Assembly (NCBI GenBank): GCA_938005545.1
Contig: CALKXV010000009.1
Span: forward strand, 294,936-358,935
Direction: 5' to 3'
Origin: an uncultured Paracoccaceae bacterium
GTDB lineage: Bacteria > Pseudomonadota > Alphaproteobacteria > Rhodobacterales > Rhodobacteraceae
DNA: 64,000 bases
Below, piece after piece: positions 44,829-54,116 of this stretch. The translations under genes and the position numbers were made by a program. The notes beneath the pieces are model-generated. The model worked only from the letters and a program-made list of their open reading frames with translations. It made no database searches and was not told the DNA's origin. Within the stretch, counting starts at the first letter, position 1, and every line of letters begins with the position of its first letter.

Positions 44829-45685
44829 GCGAGGTTTTCGACGGCACCTCTTGCGAGCTGGGGGAAGGCCCGCTTTGGCATCCCCTTCGCGAACAGCTGT
44901 TCTGGTTCGACATTCTGGGGGCAACGCTTCATACCCGCGAGGCCGGAAAGCATCGCACCATACGGTTTCCCGAACTCGTGTCTGCCGCAGGTTGGGTCAG
45001 CGAAACCGAGCTTTTGATCGCCTCGGAAAGTCGGTTGTTTCTTTTTGACGTCGACAATGAACGCAGAGAAGACGTCGAAGGGCTGGAAGCCGACGATCCG
45101 AACACCCGCGCCAACGATGGCCGCACGGACCCTTGGGGTGGATTTTGGATCAGCACGATGGGCAAAGATGCGGCCGTTGGAGCCGCAACGATCTATCGGT
45201 ATTACGAAGGCGCTTTAACACCCGTTGTGCAAAACATCACCGTTCCGAACGCGATTTGTTTTTCGCCTGACCGCGCGTTTGCCTATTTCGCCGATACCGT
45301 TACAGGCAAGATCATGCGTCAGGCCTTGGATGCGCAAGATGGTTGGCCAACCGGTGATCCCGAGGTGTTTCTGGACCTGACCCATGAAGGATTGTACCCC
45401 GACGGCGCTGTTGTGGATCAAGCAGGCAACCTGTGGAACGCACAATGGGGGGCTTGGCGGGTGGCTTGTTACAATTCGGACGGCGAATTTCTGAAAGCCA
45501 TCGCGTTTGATGCGGCACATACATCCTGCCCCGCCTTTGGTGGGCCCGGTTTGTCGACGTTGTTTTGCACTTCGGCACAAGAACACTTCAGCGAATCCGA
45601 CGTGGCCAAGTCAGACTATCACGGATGCACCTTCAGCGCCCCAGAAGCAGGGACGGGTCAGGCCGAACATCGCGTAATTCTTTAA
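44825..45685 (+). CDS. SMP-30/gluconolactonase-family lactonase
   Basis: A 286-residue six-bladed-propeller lactonase. The metal Glu is in [16 protein letters not shown] near the N-terminus. [17 protein letters not shown] (about 97-113) and PNAICFSPD carry the conserved Asn ligands, and [19 protein letters not shown] the Asp. The start is GTG 44825, overlapping the dgoA stop as GTGA. In this operon the likely substrate is galactono-lactone or a similar sugar lactone. The 3' end overlaps the convergent glycosyltransferase gene by 53 bases. Confidence 0.88.
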   Translation: MSEVFDGTSCELGEGPLWHPLREQLFWFDILGATLHTREAGKHRTIRFPELVSAAGWVSETELLIASESRLFLFDVDNERREDVEGLEADDPNTRANDGRTDPWGGFWISTMGKDAAVGAATIYRYYEGALTPVVQNITVPNAICFSPDRAFAYFADTVTGKIMRQALDAQDGWPTGDPEVFLDLTHEGLYPDGAVVDQAGNLWNAQWGAWRVACYNSDGEFLKAIAFDAAHTSCPAFGGPGLSTLFCTSAQEHFSESDVAKSDYHGCTFSAPEAGTGQAEHRVIL

Positions 45686-47564
45686 TTTTTCTCTGAATTT
45701 CCGGCGTTCCGTTAAAATAAAAGCCGCCCGTGGGATCACGATCTGCAATCTCATCTGGTACAATGTCAGGGCCGAAGTAATGAACATTGGGCCCGAACTT
45801 GGTCGCCATACGTGACAGTTTTTCCATTCTGGGCGCGGTGATCTGGGCGTAAAGCTGCGCCATGTCGGGATCAGTTTTCAGTGTCGCAATCCGATCCCGG
45901 TGCCAGTCGACGGCGACCTCATGCGCTTCGGCCACGCCCGGCAGGGACAGAAGCCGCTGTTTCTCATCCTCAGTCGCAGACGCACGCCGTTGGATTGACG
46001 TATCTTCCACCGCGTTATGGTTCATCCGAAACCAATAGGTGGCACCCAGATCGTTTTTCACATGGTTCGCCCGGCCCCGTTCGCGCTTGATCAGAAAACT
46101 GTCCGCCGAGCGCACGGCGTAATGGTTCAGCGTCACAAGATCATAGCCGACGTTTTTCGTCGTATCGCGCCAGCAATTGCGCCAGGAATTGGCGGGAATG
46201 TCGCGCCCGGCCCCATTCACCCACCGCACATCCCGAAGTGCGGCGTTCAGCCCTTTTGGGCGGTGCACACCGATCCGCCGAGCTATGCCCGCATTTCGGT
46301 AAAGTGTCTTAAATGCCCAAGCCTGTAGGGGTTGCGGTGCGACATCTGGGGCCGCCTTGGTGAATTGTTGCGTCACGGGGCGATCTTCAAACACTTGTTG
46401 ATCCGCGTTGCCGAACAACCGCCACCGCATGGACAAAAGATGCGCATCGGGAGCGGCGGCTAACAGATCAGACAGACGGCCCTCGCCCACATGAATGTTG
46501 ATGTATTCATCGACATCCAGCGTCAAAAGCCAGTCTGCCCCTTGAACACTTGGTTCCTTTTCGGCCGCCTGAAAGGCTGCGTGCTGCGGCACCTGGCCGT
46601 TTTTACCACAGGGATTATCGCGCCGAATGACCCCCGCTTCGGACAACAGATCCAAAAGACGATCGGTGCCGTCTTGGCAATCGTTCGTGTAAACAAGATG
46701 TTGACCGATCCCCAAGGCACGATTGTGGGCGATCCAATCCAGAATAAACGGGCCTTCGTTTTTCATCACCGTGACCACAGTAACGTTTTGCGACGCCGGT
46801 CGCGGCGGTATGGGCGCAGCACTTGGCAATCGGATCGGTGTTGCGTTGAATGCGGTTTTCACCAGTGCCAAAAGCTCCGGCGCTTCGATAAGATCCGCCT
46901 TTCGAACCAGCTTGCCAATCGGTGTGCCCGGTGCCGCGACCCCCGTCGCGCGATAAAAACGCAATTCCGATGTATTGGCCCGGGTGTTCGAAGGCCCTTT
47001 GGCTGTCCAAATAACGTCATCCGGCAATGATCCGGGCACCACCCCCCAAGCGATCAGATTGCGATCTAGTCCCTGCCGAACGGCGATATGATCTCCAAAC
47101 GGAGCGGGCCTGCCCTGTCGAAGCCGCCACGGGAAACACGCCCTTCCCGGAAAATGCGTCGCCTGTCCCTTGGCCGCGCGGATTTGATCGAAGATCGAAC
47201 TGTTCGGGTTCGGCACGGCAAGGTCAGAGACCTCGAAAAAGGCGACCGCACTTGTCTCGCTCAAAAGGTGCCTGCAAAGAACCTCATAGATCCCATCGCC
47301 AACTTGGTCTTCCGAGCGAAGCACAACGACGGGAATGTCGGGTGCCAATACCGACAGCGCCTTTGCAAAACCATCCCGGCGGGCAAGGTCCACGATCAAA
47401 GCGGCCTCGGCACCCTGAGTGGTCTGATAAAACCGAAGCCAGTCAACCGTCGCTTCTGGCGTTTCTCTGCCAAGCACGGCAACCAATGTGTCTTTGCCTG
47501 TGAAAACCTTTGGTTCGCTCTCCCAAGATTGGTTTGAGCTGATCAGCCGGGTTTCGACAGACAT
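45633..47564 (-). CDS. glycosyltransferase (GT2-like fold) with N-terminal extra domain
   Basis: A 643-residue protein. The C-terminal part from about residue 265 is a glycosyltransferase 2-like domain: VTVVTVMKNEGPFILDWIAHNRALG, then VYTNDCQDGTDRL and the DxD-type metal motif LLTLDVDEYINIHVG. The first 260 residues resemble no family I can name and contain a short Rossmann-like opening. There is no signal peptide, so it acts in the cytoplasm, possibly on surface polysaccharide. Its start touches the stop of the upstream unknown gene. Its end overlaps the lactonase gene by 53 bases. Confidence 0.82.
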   Translation of the reverse strand: MSVETRLISSNQSWESEPKVFTGKDTLVAVLGRETPEATVDWLRFYQTTQGAEAALIVDLARRDGFAKALSVLAPDIPVVVLRSEDQVGDGIYEVLCRHLLSETSAVAFFEVSDLAVPNPNSSIFDQIRAAKGQATHFPGRACFPWRLRQGRPAPFGDHIAVRQGLDRNLIAWGVVPGSLPDDVIWTAKGPSNTRANTSELRFYRATGVAAPGTPIGKLVRKADLIEAPELLALVKTAFNATPIRLPSAAPIPPRPASQNVTVVTVMKNEGPFILDWIAHNRALGIGQHLVYTNDCQDGTDRLLDLLSEAGVIRRDNPCGKNGQVPQHAAFQAAEKEPSVQGADWLLTLDVDEYINIHVGEGRLSDLLAAAPDAHLLSMRWRLFGNADQQVFEDRPVTQQFTKAAPDVAPQPLQAWAFKTLYRNAGIARRIGVHRPKGLNAALRDVRWVNGAGRDIPANSWRNCWRDTTKNVGYDLVTLNHYAVRSADSFLIKRERGRANHVKNDLGATYWFRMNHNAVEDTSIQRRASATEDEKQRLLSLPGVAEAHEVAVDWHRDRIATLKTDPDMAQLYAQITAPRMEKLSRMATKFGPNVHYFGPDIVPDEIADRDPTGGFYFNGTPEIQRKIKELRDVRPDPSLLLGR

Positions 47565-48391
47565 CAGATGATCTCGGTCCGGGGCAGTTTGGCGATCTTC
47601 TCCAAATCTTCTTCGAAGCGCTGCTCCATCAATGTAAGGGTGATTTTTTCGATTCCAAACCGCGCTTCAATGTCGCCAGCGTCAGGTTTCGCCACGAAAA
47701 ATGCGCAAAATTCCTCCAATATGTCCGGCGAAATCGGGCCCTTCGCCAAAAGCCGATCCAGAACCGCATGACCCGTCTCGGTCACCACTTGGCGCAATAG
47801 CCAATGAGGGTCATCGACGTGTGGGCCCACAGGTCCGAAAAGCCGCTCCAAAACCTCGCCTGAACGAAGCGCCATACCTTGCGACGTCAGAACCAGAATG
47901 TCGGCATCCGGTATGGCCTCTGACACGGCGGTCAGCACGCCCAGCCAACTCATCTCGAACAGCGTTTCCCACCCAATGGGTCGCACCCTTTCGCTTAGGC
48001 GATCTGTGGCAGGGGCATTGAACAGGTACGGCAGTGGATCAAGCGCCATAACCACTCGGCACGGTCCTGCAATCTCTCCCAACCGACAAAGTCCCGGTGA
48101 AATATCTGGCAGAAAAGCACCCTCAGCCAGCATTGCTTCGGCGGGACCAAACACATTCAATCCAGCCAGAACCACAGTTTTGTGTGCGGTCGCAGTGTCG
48201 AACTCCGCCTTCCGGTCTTCAATGGGCAAGTCGTCATTTTGACAGCGACGCAAGATCGGCGACGCATACCGGGTCGGAAGCGCGTGCACACCGTGTTCGG
48301 CCAATGGTCTCGAATGGCGGCGCACATAATCGTTCAGCGTCATCGCGCCTTTTGATTGTGGTCCGAAAAGAAGGGTAAGATCGCGGGTCAT
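47564..48391 (-). CDS. unknown protein paired with the glycosyltransferase
   Basis: A 275-residue cytoplasmic-looking protein starting MTRDLTLLFGPQSKGAMTLN. It has an opening LFGPQSKG that could be a loop binding phosphate, and a segment KTVVLAGLNVFGPAEAML near residue 72, loosely like sulfotransferase-type proteins that work on polysaccharides. I do not recognise a family. It overlaps the glycosyltransferase start by one base (TGATG), so the two are coupled and probably act in the same surface-polymer pathway. Confidence 0.62.
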   Translation of the reverse strand: MTRDLTLLFGPQSKGAMTLNDYVRRHSRPLAEHGVHALPTRYASPILRRCQNDDLPIEDRKAEFDTATAHKTVVLAGLNVFGPAEAMLAEGAFLPDISPGLCRLGEIAGPCRVVMALDPLPYLFNAPATDRLSERVRPIGWETLFEMSWLGVLTAVSEAIPDADILVLTSQGMALRSGEVLERLFGPVGPHVDDPHWLLRQVVTETGHAVLDRLLAKGPISPDILEEFCAFFVAKPDAGDIEARFGIEKITLTLMEQRFEEDLEKIAKLPRTEII

Positions 48392-48609
48392 CTGCCTCGA
48401 AGGTCAACGTCGCGCAAAATCCGCGCGGCATGTGTCAAAGCTTTCATGGCATCAAAAGTCATAATCGACAGTCTCGCCCGAAAGGAACCATGCGTCCAGC
48501 AGGTTTCCAAGCGGGCCTGTCGAAACCGAAATGAACTTACGCAACCAAAGATCATGTGCGCCCGGAACGGGCGCCCCGCGTCCTCAAACCCTGTCCTCAA
48601 ACCGTCGGA

Positions 48610-48999
48610 TCAGCCGGTCGCGGATGTCATTAGCCCGAAAACCGCGCCCGTTGGATCTTCGACAATCGCAATGCGCCCCACGTTCGGAATATCAAAAGGT
48701 TCGCGGATAACCTTGCCGCCCGCAGATTTCGTCGCAGCACTGCCTGCATCAACGTCATCGACGCCAATATAGGTCAACCAATGGGCTGGCACATTGTCCA
48801 GTCCCGGCATGCCCGTGATATCGAAAATCCCGCCAACCATGTCGTCGCCCAGTTTTCCAACCGTATAATCACCGCCGCCACCGGCCACTGGCATCGTATC
48901 AAACGTCCAGCCACACACCGCAGTGTAATACGCCTTTGCACCCTCGACATCGCGGGTGTTCAACTCATTCCAAAGCACTTTTCCATGTGAATCCGACAT
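48610..48999 (-). CDS. VOC-family (glyoxalase/bleomycin-resistance fold) protein
   Basis: A 129-residue single VOC module. It begins GKVLWNELNTRDVEGAKAYYTAVCGW, the standard first beta-alpha-beta unit with the 'W-x-E-L' start. The second half has VDDVDAGSAATKSAGGKVIREPFDIPNVGR and ends VEDPTGAVFGLM, the usual closing strand. Members bind metals and act on lactoylglutathione, antibiotics or other small molecules; the substrate is unknown. It is divergent from the haloacid dehalogenase gene, 115 bp away. Confidence 0.88.
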   Translation of the reverse strand: MSDSHGKVLWNELNTRDVEGAKAYYTAVCGWTFDTMPVAGGGGDYTVGKLGDDMVGGIFDITGMPGLDNVPAHWLTYIGVDDVDAGSAATKSAGGKVIREPFDIPNVGRIAIVEDPTGAVFGLMTSATG

Positions 49000-49114
49000 T
49001 GTCTCTCTCCTTTTCCCAGCCCGTTCCTATCACAGAACACCCCTTGGCCCCAAACCCGCTTTCCCCGCGCGCCGACCCGTGCCAGTCTTGGGCGACATCA
49101 AAAGGAGCCGGCCC

Positions 49115-49801
49115 ATGCCCATCACCACTTGCGTTTTCGATGCCTATGGCACGCTTTTTGACGTTGCCGCAGCGGCTCGAATTGCGGCCGAACAGCCCGG
49201 CCAGGAAAAGCTTGCCGAGGTCTGGCCCCGGCTTGCAGCCGACTGGCGCGCCAAACAGCTGCAATATACTTGGCTGCGTGCGATCACCGGCGACTATATC
49301 TCATTTTGGCAAGTCACATCGGATGGGCTGGATTGGGCGATGGAAGCCAGCGGGCTGTACGATCCCATCCTCCGCGAAACGCTTCTGGCGCTCTACTGGG
49401 AACTCCCAGCCTATCCAGAAGTTCCAAAGATGCTGAGCACGCTGAAATCCAACGGGCTTTCCACCGCTATTCTGTCGAACGGGTCGCCGGACATGCTCCA
49501 AGGTGCGGTGGAATTCGCTCAAGTCGACGCCTGGCTCGATGCCGTTTTGTCGGTCGAGGACGTGGGCATCTTCAAGCCCGCGAAAGTCGTCTACGACATG
49601 GTCGGCACGCGGTTTGACACAGAACCCCAAGAGGTGTTGTTTGTGTCGGCAAACGGGTGGGACGCGGCAGCGGCGGCGCAATACGGGTTTACAACCGCCT
49701 GGGTCAATCGCGCCAGCGAACCGGTTGATCGATTGCCAGCAAAACCTACGCATGTGCTCAGCGACCTTGCCTCTATTCCTGATCTAGCGGGCTCACTCTG
49801 A
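49115..49801 (+). CDS. haloacid dehalogenase, type II
   Basis: A 228-residue HAD-superfamily enzyme that removes halide from 2-haloacids, or acts on a related substrate. Motif I is VFDAYGTLFDV, with the Asp nucleophile at about residue 8 and the FDAYGTL form typical of L-2-haloacid dehalogenases. Motif II is AILSNGSPDML, the motif III Lys is in IFKPAKVVYDM, and motif IV is VSANGWDAAAA. ATG 49115 stands behind AAGGAG. Its stop overlaps the next gene's start by one base, so it leads a four-base-coupled run with a hydrolase and a dehydratase. Confidence 0.88.
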   Translation: MPITTCVFDAYGTLFDVAAAARIAAEQPGQEKLAEVWPRLAADWRAKQLQYTWLRAITGDYISFWQVTSDGLDWAMEASGLYDPILRETLLALYWELPAYPEVPKMLSTLKSNGLSTAILSNGSPDMLQGAVEFAQVDAWLDAVLSVEDVGIFKPAKVVYDMVGTRFDTEPQEVLFVSANGWDAAAAAQYGFTTAWVNRASEPVDRLPAKPTHVLSDLASIPDLAGSL

Positions 49802-50625
49802 TGGCAGAATTTACCACAACTGACGGTGCGCGCCTTGCCTACCGCGATGAAGGTACGGGCCTGCCGATTTTGGCGCTGTCGGGTCTTTCACGAAACGGCA
49901 GTGATTTTGACTACGTCGCCCCACTTTTACCAGACGATGTGCGGCTTATCCGTCTTGATTACCGTGGCCGTGGCAAATCCGAATGGACGGGTGCCAAAAC
50001 CTATACCATCCCGACCGAAGCGGGCGATGCGCTGGCGCTTCTTGATCACTTGGGGTTGGAACAAGCCGCCATCCTGGGAACATCGCGCGGTGGTCTGATC
50101 GCCATGGCTTTGGCCAGTTTCGCCAAAGCGCGGTTGACCGGTGTGTGCTTGGTCGACATCGGCCCCGAGCTTGCAAGCGCCGGTCTGGACGCCATCAAAG
50201 ACTACATCGGACGCAATCCGCCACAAAAGACTTATGCCGAGGCGATGGCGATGCGCTCCAAATTGACTGAGGGTTTCGATGGCGTGCCGGACACGCGATG
50301 GTCCGAGGAGGTGCGCAAGCATTACGTTGAGACACCGGATGGTCTTCGGATCAACTATGACCCCGCATTGCGCGACGCCGTTCTTGCAACGGGCGACGCC
50401 CCCATGCCCGATCTCTGGCCGATGTTCGATGCTTTGGCCGGTCTGCCTTTGGCGTTGATCCGGGGGGCCAATTCGAACCTTCTGGCCGCATCCACCGCAG
50501 ATGAAATGGCGCGTCGCCGACCCGACATGTTGCGCATCGATGTCCCGGGGCGCGGCCATGTACCGTTCTTAGATGAACCCGAGGCCATTGGCACTCTCAC
50601 CAAATGGATCGAAAGCCTTAGATGA
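49801..50625 (+). CDS. alpha/beta hydrolase
   Basis: A 274-residue serine hydrolase. The first strand region LAYRDEGTGLPILALSGLSRNG carries the oxyanion part. The nucleophile elbow is LGTSRGGLIAMALA (Ser near 97), and VPGRGHVPFLDEPEAIG holds the catalytic His. The family covers esterases, haloalkane dehalogenases and enol-lactonases. It is coupled to the HAD gene upstream and the PLP dehydratase downstream. This suggests one catabolic unit, whose substrate I cannot tell. Confidence 0.85.
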   Translation: MAEFTTTDGARLAYRDEGTGLPILALSGLSRNGSDFDYVAPLLPDDVRLIRLDYRGRGKSEWTGAKTYTIPTEAGDALALLDHLGLEQAAILGTSRGGLIAMALASFAKARLTGVCLVDIGPELASAGLDAIKDYIGRNPPQKTYAEAMAMRSKLTEGFDGVPDTRWSEEVRKHYVETPDGLRINYDPALRDAVLATGDAPMPDLWPMFDALAGLPLALIRGANSNLLAASTADEMARRRPDMLRIDVPGRGHVPFLDEPEAIGTLTKWIESLR

Positions 50626-51596
50626 ACATTGACCGGATCCAGGCCGCAGCGCACCGTATTGAAGGTCACGCCGTACGCACGCCGCTTTTGAACGCGCCGT
50701 TGCTCGACGACATGGCCGGTCGCCGTATTTTCGTGAAGTCCGAGTGTTTGCAAAAGACCGGATCGTTCAAATACCGGGGCGCGCGGTCCGCGATTTCCGC
50801 ATTGGATGCAGCGACGCGCGCCAAAGGCGTTTTGGCGTTTTCTTCGGGCAACCACGCCCAGGGGATCGCCTGTGCGGCTCGCGAAATGGAAGCGCCTGCC
50901 GTGATCATCATGCCGGAAGACGCGCCCGCCCTGAAAATCGCCAACACCCGCGCTTACGGAGCCGAGGTGGTGCTGTATGATCGCGCAACGGGCGACCGCG
51001 ATGCCATCGGTGCTGAATTGGCCGGGGCACGCGGGCTCACCCTGATCAAGCCGTTCGACAATGAAGACGTGATCGCAGGCCAAGGCACCTGTGGGCTTGA
51101 GATTGCGGAACAGGCAGCAGAGGCCGGGATCGGCGCGGCGGATGTTCTGGTTTGCTGCGGGGGCGGCGGATTGTCGGCGGGGATCGCATTGGCGTTGGAC
51201 GCGCACGCTCCGCAATTGACCGTGCGCACCGTTGAACCCGAAGGGTTTGACGATGTTGCGCGTTCGCTATTGGTGGGCACAAAACAGGTGAACACTCAGA
51301 TGACCGGGTCAGTTTGCGACGCAATCCTGACCCCAAGCCCCGGAAATCTGACGTTTCCGGTGATCCAGCAACATTGCGGCCCCGGCATGGTTGTCAGCGA
51401 CGACGAGGCGCTTCGTGCGATGGTCGCTGCCTTTCTACGTTTGAAGCTCACCGTCGAACCGGGTGGCGCAGTGGCGCTGGCGGCAGCGATGTTTCACTCA
51501 GAAGGGGATCAGGACGTCATCGCGGTTGCTTCCGGGGGGAATGTGGATGCAACAGTCTTTCAAACGGCGCTGTCGCGATTTGGCGAAAGTAATTGA
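50622..51596 (+). CDS. threonine/serine dehydratase-like PLP enzyme
   Basis: A 324-residue fold-type II PLP enzyme. The cofactor lysine is in LQKTGSFKYRGARSA (near residue 50), FSSGNHAQGIA (near 75) and the phosphate loop CCGGGGLSAG (near 175) are standard. There is no C-terminal ACT domain, so it is of the catabolic or serine-racemase-like type. Its ATG overlaps the hydrolase stop (ATGA). A 48-bp gap separates it from pcaD, so it could share a transcript with the pca genes. Confidence 0.86.
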   Translation: MNIDRIQAAAHRIEGHAVRTPLLNAPLLDDMAGRRIFVKSECLQKTGSFKYRGARSAISALDAATRAKGVLAFSSGNHAQGIACAAREMEAPAVIIMPEDAPALKIANTRAYGAEVVLYDRATGDRDAIGAELAGARGLTLIKPFDNEDVIAGQGTCGLEIAEQAAEAGIGAADVLVCCGGGGLSAGIALALDAHAPQLTVRTVEPEGFDDVARSLLVGTKQVNTQMTGSVCDAILTPSPGNLTFPVIQQHCGPGMVVSDDEALRAMVAAFLRLKLTVEPGGAVALAAAMFHSEGDQDVIAVASGGNVDATVFQTALSRFGESN

Positions 51597-51644
51597 CAGT
51601 GACAACTAATTTCCAACACACTGCACTCAAGACCGGGAGGTTCC

Positions 51645-52433
51645 ATGTCTATTTGCCAACTTGACGGTGTCGATCTGAATTACCGCGAAGACGGTGATCC
51701 CAATGGCGCGCCAATTGTGTTTGCCAATTCGCTCGGCACTGATTTGCGGTTATGGGACGCCATTCTGCCGCTTTTGCCCACCGGATTGCGAATCGTCCGG
51801 TATGACAAACGCGGTCATGGGTTATCGTCCTGCCCGCGCCCACCATTCACTATGGGGGCCTTGGTCGGTGAAATCGAAGGGCTGATCGACTATTTGAACA
51901 TTCGCGACGCCGTGATCGTGGGCTGTTCGGTCGGCGGTTTGATTGCGCAAGGCTTGGCCGTCAAACGCATGGATCAGGTCCGCGCGATTGTCTTGGCGAA
52001 CACCGGTGCCAAGATCGGCACCCAAGAGATGTGGCAAGAACGGATCGACACCGTAAATTCCGGCGGGATCGAGGCTTTGGCAGATGCGGTGATGGAACGC
52101 TGGTTTTCAAAGCCATTCCAGGCGTCGCCCGAGATGATCCCTTGGCGGAACATGCTGACGCGCACGTTGGATGATGGCTATGCCGGTGTGTCCGCCGCGA
52201 TCTCGGGCACCGATTATTACACTACGACTGCCAGCCTGACGTTGCCGACACTTGCAATCGCAGGCAGCGAAGACGGCGCGACACCGCCCGATCTGGTACG
52301 TGAAACCGCCAGTTTGGTCAAAGGCAGCCGGTTTGAATTGATCCGGGGGGCCGGCCATTTGCCGATGGTCGAAAAGCCGGGCGAATTTGCTGATCTGCTG
52401 AACAGGTTCCTGAAAGAAATCGGTCATGTCTGA
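51645..52433 (+). CDS. pcaD: 3-oxoadipate enol-lactonase
   Basis: Opens beta-ketoadipate enol-lactone to beta-ketoadipate. The 262-residue alpha/beta hydrolase begins with VDLNYREDGDPNGAPIVFAN and has the nucleophile elbow VGCSVGGLIAQGLA (Ser near 92), RYDKRGHGLSSCP, and the catalytic His in RGAGHLPMVEKP. The ribosome site GGGAGG stands directly before the ATG. Its 3' end overlaps pcaC by eight bases. It begins the pcaDCHG-hydrolase-pcaB cluster. Confidence 0.94.
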   Translation: MSICQLDGVDLNYREDGDPNGAPIVFANSLGTDLRLWDAILPLLPTGLRIVRYDKRGHGLSSCPRPPFTMGALVGEIEGLIDYLNIRDAVIVGCSVGGLIAQGLAVKRMDQVRAIVLANTGAKIGTQEMWQERIDTVNSGGIEALADAVMERWFSKPFQASPEMIPWRNMLTRTLDDGYAGVSAAISGTDYYTTTASLTLPTLAIAGSEDGATPPDLVRETASLVKGSRFELIRGAGHLPMVEKPGEFADLLNRFLKEIGHV

Positions 52434-52809
52434 ACGCTACGACAAAGGCATGAAGGTACGCCGCGCGGTTCTGGGCGATGCCCATGTGGACCGGGCGGAA
52501 GCCGCAAAAACCGCCTTTGACGAACCCTTTCAAACCATGATCACCGAAGGCGCTTGGGGCACCTTGTGGGCGCGCGATACGATTTCAAAACGCGAACGAT
52601 CCATGCTGACGCTGGCCTTGCTGGCCGCCACCGGAAACTTCGAAGAAATACCGATGCATGTGCGCGCCACTGTGAATACAGGTGCCTCGAAAGACGACGT
52701 TCTTGAGGCGCTTTTGCACGTCGCCGTTTATGCAGGCGTGCCCAAAGCGAACCACGCCATCAAACTGGCCAAGGCGACCTTTGCCGAAATGGAGGCGCAA
52801 GATGGCTAA
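52426..52809 (+). CDS. pcaC: 4-carboxymuconolactone decarboxylase
   Basis: Decarboxylates gamma-carboxymuconolactone to the enol-lactone. The 127-residue AhpD-like protein has the family's opening RYDKGMKVRRAVLGDAHVD and the helical core SMLTLALLAATGNFEEIPMHVRATVN-type segment (REERSMLTLAL near 60). The HVRAT and HVAVYAGVPKANHA segments carry the active-site histidines. It overlaps pcaD and pcaH by eight bases each, so the operon is tightly packed. Confidence 0.95.
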   Translation: MSERYDKGMKVRRAVLGDAHVDRAEAAKTAFDEPFQTMITEGAWGTLWARDTISKRERSMLTLALLAATGNFEEIPMHVRATVNTGASKDDVLEALLHVAVYAGVPKANHAIKLAKATFAEMEAQDG

Positions 52810-53530
52810 ATCCAGTCGCCTGATGCCCCGCGATCAAACGGCGCATCCCCGCGCCTATTGGCCCGACTACAAAACCTCGGTCGCACGCTCGCCCCGCAAT
52901 GCATTGCTATCGCTGGAGCCCACGGTGACCGAAGAAACCGGGCCCGTGTTTGGCCATGACATTTTGGGCAAATACGACAACGATCTGATCCAGAATTTCA
53001 CCCAAGGCGCGTCGCTCGCCATTGGAGAACGCATCCGGGTTCATGGCCGTGTTCAGGACGAAAACGGCCGCGCTGTGGCGAACGCATTGATCGAGGTCTG
53101 GCAAGCCAACGCTGGCGGACGTTATCGCCACGTAAAGGATGGATACTTCGCGCCGCTTGATCCCGGCTTTGGCGGCTGCGGACGAACGATCACGGACGAC
53201 GATGGATGCTACGAATTCATGACGGTGAAGCCCGGTGCCTATCCCTGGCCGAACCGCGCGAACGATTGGCGGCCCGCACATATCCACTTTTCGCTCTTTG
53301 GTGCATCTTTTGGCCAGCGTCTGATCAGCCAGATGTATTTCGAAGGCGATCCCCTGATCCGGCTCTGCCCGATTGCGGCGACGATCGAGGATCAAGGTCA
53401 GTTGGACCGGCTTGTGGCGCCTTTGGATATGGCGGCATCGCGGCCCATGGATTATTTGGCGTACAAGTTTGACATCGTGCTGCGCGGGCGTCGCCAAACA
53501 ATGTTCGAGAACAAGCCTGAGGGTCTGTGA
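52802..53530 (+). CDS. pcaH: protocatechuate 3,4-dioxygenase beta subunit
   Basis: With PcaG it cleaves protocatechuate to beta-carboxy-cis,cis-muconate. The 242-residue subunit carries the ferric iron. Its four ligands fit the known pattern: Tyr in GGRYRHVKDGYFAPLD (near 101), Tyr in GAYPWPNRANDWRPAHIHF, and the two His of that same AHIHF. PcaH, not PcaG, holds the iron site in the family. It starts at 52802, overlapping pcaC by eight bases; the longer frame reads back through pcaC and is not used. One base separates it from pcaG. Confidence 0.95.
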   Translation: MAKSSRLMPRDQTAHPRAYWPDYKTSVARSPRNALLSLEPTVTEETGPVFGHDILGKYDNDLIQNFTQGASLAIGERIRVHGRVQDENGRAVANALIEVWQANAGGRYRHVKDGYFAPLDPGFGGCGRTITDDDGCYEFMTVKPGAYPWPNRANDWRPAHIHFSLFGASFGQRLISQMYFEGDPLIRLCPIAATIEDQGQLDRLVAPLDMAASRPMDYLAYKFDIVLRGRRQTMFENKPEGL

Positions 53531-53531
53531 T

Positions 53532-54116
53532 ATGGTACAACCCCTTGACATTAATCGCGAAACCCCAAGTCAAACGGCGGGACCTTACGTCCACATCGGC
53601 TGCATCCCAACTTTCGCGGGCATCACCACGATCTATCCCGAAGACCTTGGGCTTTCGCCTTTTTCCGACGGCGCCAAGGGTGATCTAATCACCATCACAG
53701 GGTCAATCTTCGACGGAACCGGGTGGGCCTTGCGGGACGCGATGGTGGAAAGCTGGCAGGCGGATGCTGCGGGGAACTACCCCGGTCAACCGGGCGCTGA
53801 TCCAAGTGTCACGGGCTTTTGCCGCTTTGCCGCCGACAAGGACAGTGGTGAGTTCACATTGAAAACCATCAAGCCCGGACCACCGGGCAGCCAAGCACCG
53901 CATATCGCGCTTTGGGTCGTGGCGCGCGGGATCAACACCGGGCTTTCGACGCGGATTTATTTCCCCGAAGACGATCACGGTTCAGACCCCGTGCTGACCC
54001 GGATCGAGCAACGCCACCGGGTTGATACGTTGATCGCGAAAAAGACGGGTGATGCGCGTTATCGCTTTGACATCCGGCTTCAGGGCGAAGGCGAAACCGT
54101 CTTTCTGGACATGTAA
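53532..54116 (+). CDS. pcaG: protocatechuate 3,4-dioxygenase alpha subunit
   Basis: The 194-residue partner of PcaH. It shares the intradiol dioxygenase fold (TPSQTAGPYVHIGC, then VESWQADAAGNYPG and APHIALWVVARGIN). Tyr and His iron ligands are replaced in these places, as expected for a non-catalytic alpha subunit. The C-terminal EDDHGSDPVLTRIE and YRFDIRLQGEGETVFLDM are family standard. ATG 53532 follows the pcaH stop by one base. Its stop is shared with the next start (TAATG). Confidence 0.94.
   Translation: MVQPLDINRETPSQTAGPYVHIGCIPTFAGITTIYPEDLGLSPFSDGAKGDLITITGSIFDGTGWALRDAMVESWQADAAGNYPGQPGADPSVTGFCRFAADKDSGEFTLKTIKPGPPGSQAPHIALWVVARGINTGLSTRIYFPEDDHGSDPVLTRIEQRHRVDTLIAKKTGDARYRFDIRLQGEGETVFLDM

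Noticed and set aside
48388..48600. 70-residue minus-strand frame ending in a four-base overlap with the unknown gene at 47564-48391
   Set aside because: The overlap looks like coupling, but the peptide has no recognisable pattern, no good ribosome site, and unusual Cys/Arg/Phe use. I leave the 217-bp gap as non-coding.
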